Positions 26,130 to 64,000 of a stretch of DNA of 64,000 nucleotides are shown one piece after another. Numbering within the stretch: position 1 is the stretch's first letter; each line of letters opens with the position of its first letter. The notes under the pieces are model-generated. The model was not told where the DNA came from and made no database searches. It saw only the letters and a program-made list of their open reading frames with translations. The DNA comes from Acheta domesticus (Eukaryota; Arthropoda; Insecta; Orthoptera; Gryllidae). The DNA lies in the NCBI GenBank assembly GCA_031308135.1, contig JAHLJT010000631.1:175295282-175359281 (forward strand). Reading direction: 5' to 3'. The position numbers and the translations under genes are program-made.

Positions 26130-26565
26130 TTAAATTTTTGGTGGAGAGCACAGTAACATATGGTTCTAACATTTGGCTACTAAACTAAGCTCTGAAAAAG
26201 AGGATTAATAGTGTTGAAAACAGTTTTTGGAGAAGATGTTGCGGAGTCACGCTGCTTGATCATTTAAAAACAGAGACTATAAAAAGGCGATTAAATATAG
26301 AAGGATGTTTAACTGATGTTGTTGAAAAGCAAAGATTATTATGGTACTGCCACTTGCAAAGGATGGATTCACAAAGACTGCCCAAAAAGGTTTATAACTA
26401 GACACCAGCAAGACAGAGGAAAAGAGGATGGCCAAGGGTGATATGGAAGGATGGTGTAACAATGGCAATGGAAAAAAGAGATATGTTACAACATTCCTGT
26501 CATGACAAAACAAAATGGCGCTTTGGATGTGATAAATGGCCAACATAGAGCTGTAAGCATCTCTA
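26130..26565 (+). pseudogene. 3' fragment of a LINE (RT C-terminal region)
   Basis: The plus strand encodes STVTYGSNIW, RINSVENSFWRRCCGV, LLWYCHLQRMDSQRLPKKVY and RKRGWPRVIWKDGVTMAMEKR, the C-terminal block common in insect LINE ORF2. A stop follows YN and another WL. It is 5'-truncated, and its 3' end runs into a long compound microsatellite at 26572. Confidence 0.72.
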
Positions 26566-26571
26566 AAATAT

Positions 26572-26607
26572 CTACACCTACACCTACACCTACACCTACA
26601 CCTACAA

Positions 26608-26652
<45 letters not shown>

Positions 26653-26680
26653 GAAATATATATATGTATATATATAGAAA

Positions 26681-26736
<56 letters not shown>

Positions 26737-26745
26737 AATATGTTT
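26572..26745. repeat. compound microsatellite (CACCTA)n(CT)n(TA)n
   Basis: Five CACCTA units, then a CT run, then long imperfect TA repeats. It begins about where the LINE fragment 26130-26565 ends. Confidence 0.92.
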
Positions 26746-26899
26746 TAGAATACTCTAAAGCTATGTAAGAATTGATTGAAACAGGTTTTTATAATTTATT
26801 TTACCTTTATACCCCACATTCAATGCCCAATAACAAATGGCGGTCTCTGAGATCAATGTTTCTCTTTGTGTTATAAAAATCATGTTTCCATGTAAGAGT

Positions 26900-27480
26900 T
26901 AAAGATTTATTTTGCCCCTGATGCTCAGATTATTAATCCATATTTGAGGATTGAACGAACATTTGCAAAGTACACTGTATGGATTTAGAAAACTGCTCCT
27001 TGTAATTATTCTTAGAGTAAACTTGAGTTTGCTTGATAATTTTGAGATTACAGATTCTAGGTGTGAGTTTCATGTGAGATTGCATTGATTGCTTATTCCA
27101 AAAAGTTAATTTTCTTGCACTTGTGTAATACTGTTACCTTGTAAAATTTGATGAGTGTTGTTGAGTTGACTGGGAGTCATAGAAGGGTAAGTGATTGTTA
27201 GGTCTGTATTTATGAGTAGTTTGTTTTGGCAGATTCATTAAATCAATGTGTCAAAGGCTGGAATATTATCTTCACTTGTTTTCCTTTTGTATTTGATGCT
27301 AATATCATCAGCAAATACTACAGTTTTATTGTTTTCTATTATTGAAGGGAGGTCATTCACAAATGTATGGAATAGAATGGGATCTAGCATGACTCCTTGT
27401 GCGACCTATAGGTCACAGTTCTTGGTTCAAAATGATCACGTTTTATTTTGTGGTCTCTTTGGTAACAACGTTTTGCTTTC
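26900..27480 (-). pseudogene. LINE reverse transcriptase fragment with intact FADD box
   Basis: The minus strand at about 27410-27250 encodes GVMLDPILFHTFVNDLPSII and VVFADDISIKYK, the RT blocks containing the catalytic FADD. Further down, YFANVRSILKYGLII resembles the C-terminal block of ORF2. Frame breaks are frequent and both ends are undefined. Confidence 0.6.
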
Positions 27481-27962
27481 TGTCCTGTGGAGATGATGTG
27501 ACCCACTTGAGGGCAATTCCTTAAATTCTGTCAGTTCCTAATTTTGACAACAGGATCTTATGATGTAATAATATTACTGAAGGTATAGCAGAGTTTTAAT
27601 TTTTGACAAAGTAATTGGGCTACAAGAGCTTATTACTCATTCAGTCAAAACTACTGGGATTTGTTGGCACAACAGTGTATTAAATATTATATTATTCTTT
27701 TAATTTGAAAGTTGAATGTATTTATTTGGTAATTAAATTAAGAGGATACATAATATATAAACACATGTGTGTATTCACAAGCACGTGTGCACACACCTAC
27801 ACCTACACTCACGCACACCCAAACACATGCGTGCGCATCCACAAATATATGTGTACATATGTATGTCTGTACCTATGTATATTAACACAAATTATTCTTC
27901 AGTACAGGAAATATGAAAGGCTGATAAAAATTACTGTACAATTGTAAAAATTATATTGTATT

Positions 27963-27969
27963 ATTTTAT

Positions 27970-27972
<3 letters not shown>
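27963..27972 (-). terminator. candidate polyadenylation signal overlapping the stop codon
   Basis: On the minus strand the stop TAA is followed directly by ATAAAATAA, so AATAAA begins inside the stop codon. A second TTTATT (AATAAA on the minus strand) lies near 27720. Which one is used cannot be told from sequence. Confidence 0.4.
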
Positions 27973-61330
<33,358 letters not shown>

Positions 61331-61570
61331 TATAAAATAATAAGATACGCCTAAAAATTAAAATTATTAAAAGATGCTACACCGATCTTGCTGCACTAAG
61401 CGAAGAGAACTGACTGGTTTATTGCTCACAGAACCCAACGAACGCTGAGTTTGGAATTTTTGTTATGAGTCAACCGCCGATAAAGCTGTTTACATCGGAC
61501 GACGGGTATAAGGTTTCTTCGCCGCCATTATTGACGCCTTGGCCTTCGGCGTATTTCGGAACAGTAGTCC
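61331..61570 (-). promoter_or_regulatory. probable zinc-finger gene 5' UTR/promoter
   Basis: Sequence directly upstream of the start codon lacks transposon signatures. It has several CpGs and a minus-strand AATAATGGCGGCG motif near 61530 that fits the YY1-type AANATGGCGGC consensus. That same motif opens a 12-codon frame (MAAKKPYTRRPM, then TAA) that would be an upstream ORF if transcribed. The transcription start is unknown. Confidence 0.35.
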
Positions 61571-62302
61571 AATTCAAACTTGTATTTAAACAATTTATTG
61601 TATTTTCAAACTTGCATTTAAACAAGTTTAATAATAAATTTAAATAAATTTCTAATTTTGCCAAGAACTATTTTGAGAAGTGAAATGTTACACGTACACA
61701 TCCGCAAATCCAAGCAACCAATAAGAGGCTCTATTAAGCACGTGTATTTGTTTACATCAGGATCACTCTAAGGCTGAACAGACCTTAAGCCCCATGCAGC
61801 TCTATCCTGCTCCGCTCCGGCCTGCACTACCATATTCGCTGCCATCATCGTTGCTACTGGCAGCTGCAAATATTGGATGCATTGTTGCATAATTCCAGCA
61901 AATTTACTGTAAACTAGTGGTGCTACAGGATGACACAAACTTCCTCGCACTAGTTAGTTTTCTAAAATCTTTAGTGAGACTAGCTTTTCCGTATTGCCCC
62001 ACCATTTTCCCAGCAGCTTTTTATCGGCCCTGAAACATTTTTTTCACATTTTTCAATTTTTCAGTTTCCTAGTAGAATAATTGAAATACGTCATTAAGAA
62101 TATTTTAGAAGAGAACCGTTTACCGAAAATGCATAAAAAAAGCCTGTAATGTAAATAATAACGTAAGAGATTTTAAAAAATGCTTTTGTGTATTTTTTGA
62201 AAAATCAAAAGAAGATATTAAAATAAGGTATGTATATCTTATAATTCAGTGTATTGAGAATTATCCGTACAGTTTAAAGAAAAAAATTGGAGCGTTTTCT
62301 GA

Positions 62303-62537
62303 TTGATTGATTGTTCGTGATTCCGGGAGCGTCAACTACTTAGGTTATTAGTCCCGTAGTGCGTGTTTTCCCCCTCGGAAGGTGGCGGTGATCTTTTCCC
62401 GCTGGATGGCGAGATCCGGCGCCGACCTACCGTCGACTAGCGGGGTTTTCCCCTCAACCAGGTAAATTTCACCAGCGGGGCACAAGCTCTAAGCTTCCGA
62501 CCGGTCTCCCGGCGTGTGTGGCAGTGCATGTTAGTGT

Positions 62538-62581
<44 letters not shown>

Positions 62582-62704
62582 GGGGTGAGAATAGAACAAG
62601 GGAAATGAAGGTAAGATCGCGCCCGGTCCGTGGTCCGTTTCTTAGGATACTGCTCCGACATTCGCCTAGTGTTGATCGAAGAAACCACGGAAAACTACCG
62701 ATCA
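62303..62704 (+). mobile_element. retroposon-like repeat with embedded (GT)n, copy 2
   Basis: The same family as 59020-59410 in the opposite orientation, ending GAAACCACGGAAAACTACCG. It is flanked by a 13-bp duplication with one mismatch (GAGCGTTTTCTGA at 62290-62302, GAGCGGTTTCTGA at 62705-62717). The target is a HINE-like copy, whose sequence resumes immediately after. Confidence 0.68.
62539..62579. repeat. (GT)n inside retroposon copy
   Basis: About 20 GT units, internal to the 62303-62704 repeat. Confidence 0.92.
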
Positions 62705-63000
62705 GAGCGGTTTCTGAGAAAATGTCGTTTGAGTATTTATGAATATGCACAATTTTAAGATCATTTTCACTGATAATTGTTGTATTTGAGAAACTTCATA
62801 ATAACTCATTCGAAGCACTTGTACTCACAAATTCAATAACGTGTAAAAAAATAACACATGTTAGTGTTATTGCATACGTAAAAATATTCATTGGCCTTCA
62901 TACAATTACACAAAGTTCATTGTACTTCTCCGAAATCACAGCACGCTTCGAACAGCGACAGCATATGCATCTAGCCTACATCCACTTTCCCGAAATAAAA

Positions 63001-63796
63001 ATTAAATTACATTCTGTCTATATTTCTAACTAAACTTATTACTCAGCATTAAGCCGCATTGCTTATGCAATATTCTGTCTGCTTCGAATTTTGAGATCAC
63101 TTCATCACACTTCTCACGAATTCACAAATATATTTTACAAAGTTTATCGAAAACATACCGTCGTAATTATTGCGAAATAGTACGGGAATCCCTCGTTTTT
63201 TCGGGTTTTGATAACTGTGGCAGCGTGTGTAGCATTGCTCCCTACAGACCTCAGTGAGCACAAAACACATCCATTGGATTCATACATTGGTTTTAAAAAA
63301 TGGATCGCGTACAAAATACTTCAGTCTTGGAAGCTAAATGATAATTGAAATCTATTTTGTAACAGTCTTCTTTTCAAATTGTTGAAGTCAAGGCAGCCTT
63401 TCCGCCTAGAAGTTCATTTCAGACCCCTAATGTCTGTAAACCGCCTTCCTAATCAGTCGATTGCAGTGTACTCGGGATGGTCGCTTGTTTGCATTTCCAG
63501 AAGTAAATATAAATTTTCCGTCCTCCTTTGTGATTGAATCTGAAGATTATGTAAAAACGTATTCGGTTCTTAACACGTGTGTGGCGAAATCGCGTTGTGT
63601 GATTCATTTGCTTTCAAATTGATTATTATTTACAACGAAATTGTGAAGAAGAAAATTTAAAATTTCAACCACCTCTCGTAAGAGGACTATTGTCATAATT
63701 TGAATTTATATCCCAAAGGTGCCTCTCTAGTTACTTTCATGTAGCATTATGCTGAGAGTACAATGGAAGATAGGTACCTTCTAATACGGGTGCAAC
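63001..63796. other. unassigned upstream sequence
   Basis: Non-coding sequence between two HINE-like copies, upstream of the zinc-finger gene. No gene or element was recognised. Confidence 0.4.
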
Positions 63797-64000
63797 CGTT
63801 TTTACTTTCCCGTATACGTACGTATACACGGAGTAATATACGTAATATAGAGAAAGTTACATAATGCTGCGCGAAAAAACGGCGAATTTTCGGCAGAAAA
63901 AAATCATTGCTGGGTCCTAATAACGAAAAAGTTGATAAAACCAGTTACTAAATTAAGAAAAAAATATCCCGTAACACGTGGTATAGCCAGAATACCTGTT
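63797..64000 (-). mobile_element. HINE/mini-me-like copy, cut by window end
   Basis: Starts TTTTTACTTTCCCGTATACG and continues ACATAATGCTGCGCGAAAAA, TAACGAAAAAGTTGATAAA and CACGTGGTATAGCCAGAATA. It has a well-preserved end sequence but the rest lies beyond 64000. Confidence 0.7.

Larger units (their letters stand above)
61913..63000 (+). mobile_element. HINE/mini-me-like copy, left part, interrupted by retroposon
   Basis: Starts CTAGTGGTGCTACAGGATGA after AAA, then follows the family body. The retroposon at 62303-62704 is inserted and the body resumes TTTCTGAGAAAATGTCGTTT. The right end and (GTCY)n are missing. Confidence 0.55.

Noticed and set aside
61465..61647. 60-codon plus-strand frame upstream of the zinc-finger gene (MSQPPIKLF...)
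   Set aside because: Its second half is low-complexity AT-rich sequence and there is no family match; a divergent gene is not supported.

Overview
The window is AT-rich, repeat-dense animal genomic DNA with long introns, canonical GT..AG splice junctions, tRNA-derived SINEs and many decayed LINE and DNA-transposon copies. The repeat types (a jockey-type LINE, a Dong/R4-type LINE in (AAT)n, piggyBac, hAT MITEs, and a (GTCY)n-bearing mini-me/HINE-like family) and the protein sequences point to an insect or close arthropod. The species cannot be named from the sequence.

Two host genes are supported, both on the minus strand. (1) Positions ~18.2 kb down to 6,486 (continuing past base 1) hold the 5' part of a gene whose N-terminus resembles TRIP12 / Drosophila circadian trip, a HECT E3 ubiquitin ligase. 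Six exons (15800-15925, 15404-15687, 13894-14979, 13666-13812, 9902-10055, 6486-6694) join in phase into about 654 codons of Ser/Thr-rich, basic, low-complexity N-terminal region. The folded domains lie outside the window. (2) Positions 61,330 down to 27,970 hold a complete C2H2 zinc-finger gene. Six coding exons (61285-61330, 61135-61200, 59611-59808, 51598-51701, 45696-45866, 27970-28923) join in phase into a 512-residue protein with four zinc fingers and a long Ser/Thr-rich tail. Its 7.9, 5.7 and 16.8 kb introns are filled with nested transposable elements.

Layout: 1-6,485 is TRIP12 intron containing a wrecked piggyBac transposase gene interrupted by a 26-bp minisatellite. 6.5-18.3 kb holds the TRIP12 exons and probable promoter. 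18.3-27.9 kb is intergenic with three LINE remnants and long microsatellites. 28-61.3 kb is the zinc-finger gene. Its introns carry a tRNA-SINE with a 12-bp target duplication, a 1.54-kb piggyBac derivative with TTAA duplications, a TA-flanked long-TIR MITE, three hAT MITEs with perfect 8-bp duplications, a block of two Dong/R4-like LINE copies plus a SINE joined through (AAT)n tracts, a nearly complete jockey-type LINE, and repeated copies of a non-coding family (~1.6 kb) with palindromic ends and an internal (GTCY)n microsatellite that I interpret as a HINE/mini-me-like Helentron derivative. 61.3-64 kb holds the zinc-finger promoter region, another SINE and more of that family.

The most interesting signals are: the HINE-like family with several filled or nested insertions in one window; the LINE and SINE that share a 3' tail and sit in (AAT)n; the minisatellite in the piggyBac reading frame that is open in all six frames; and inverted repeats flanking both the jockey-type element and the zinc-finger promoter. 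All calls come from reading the sequence; no database search was possible.
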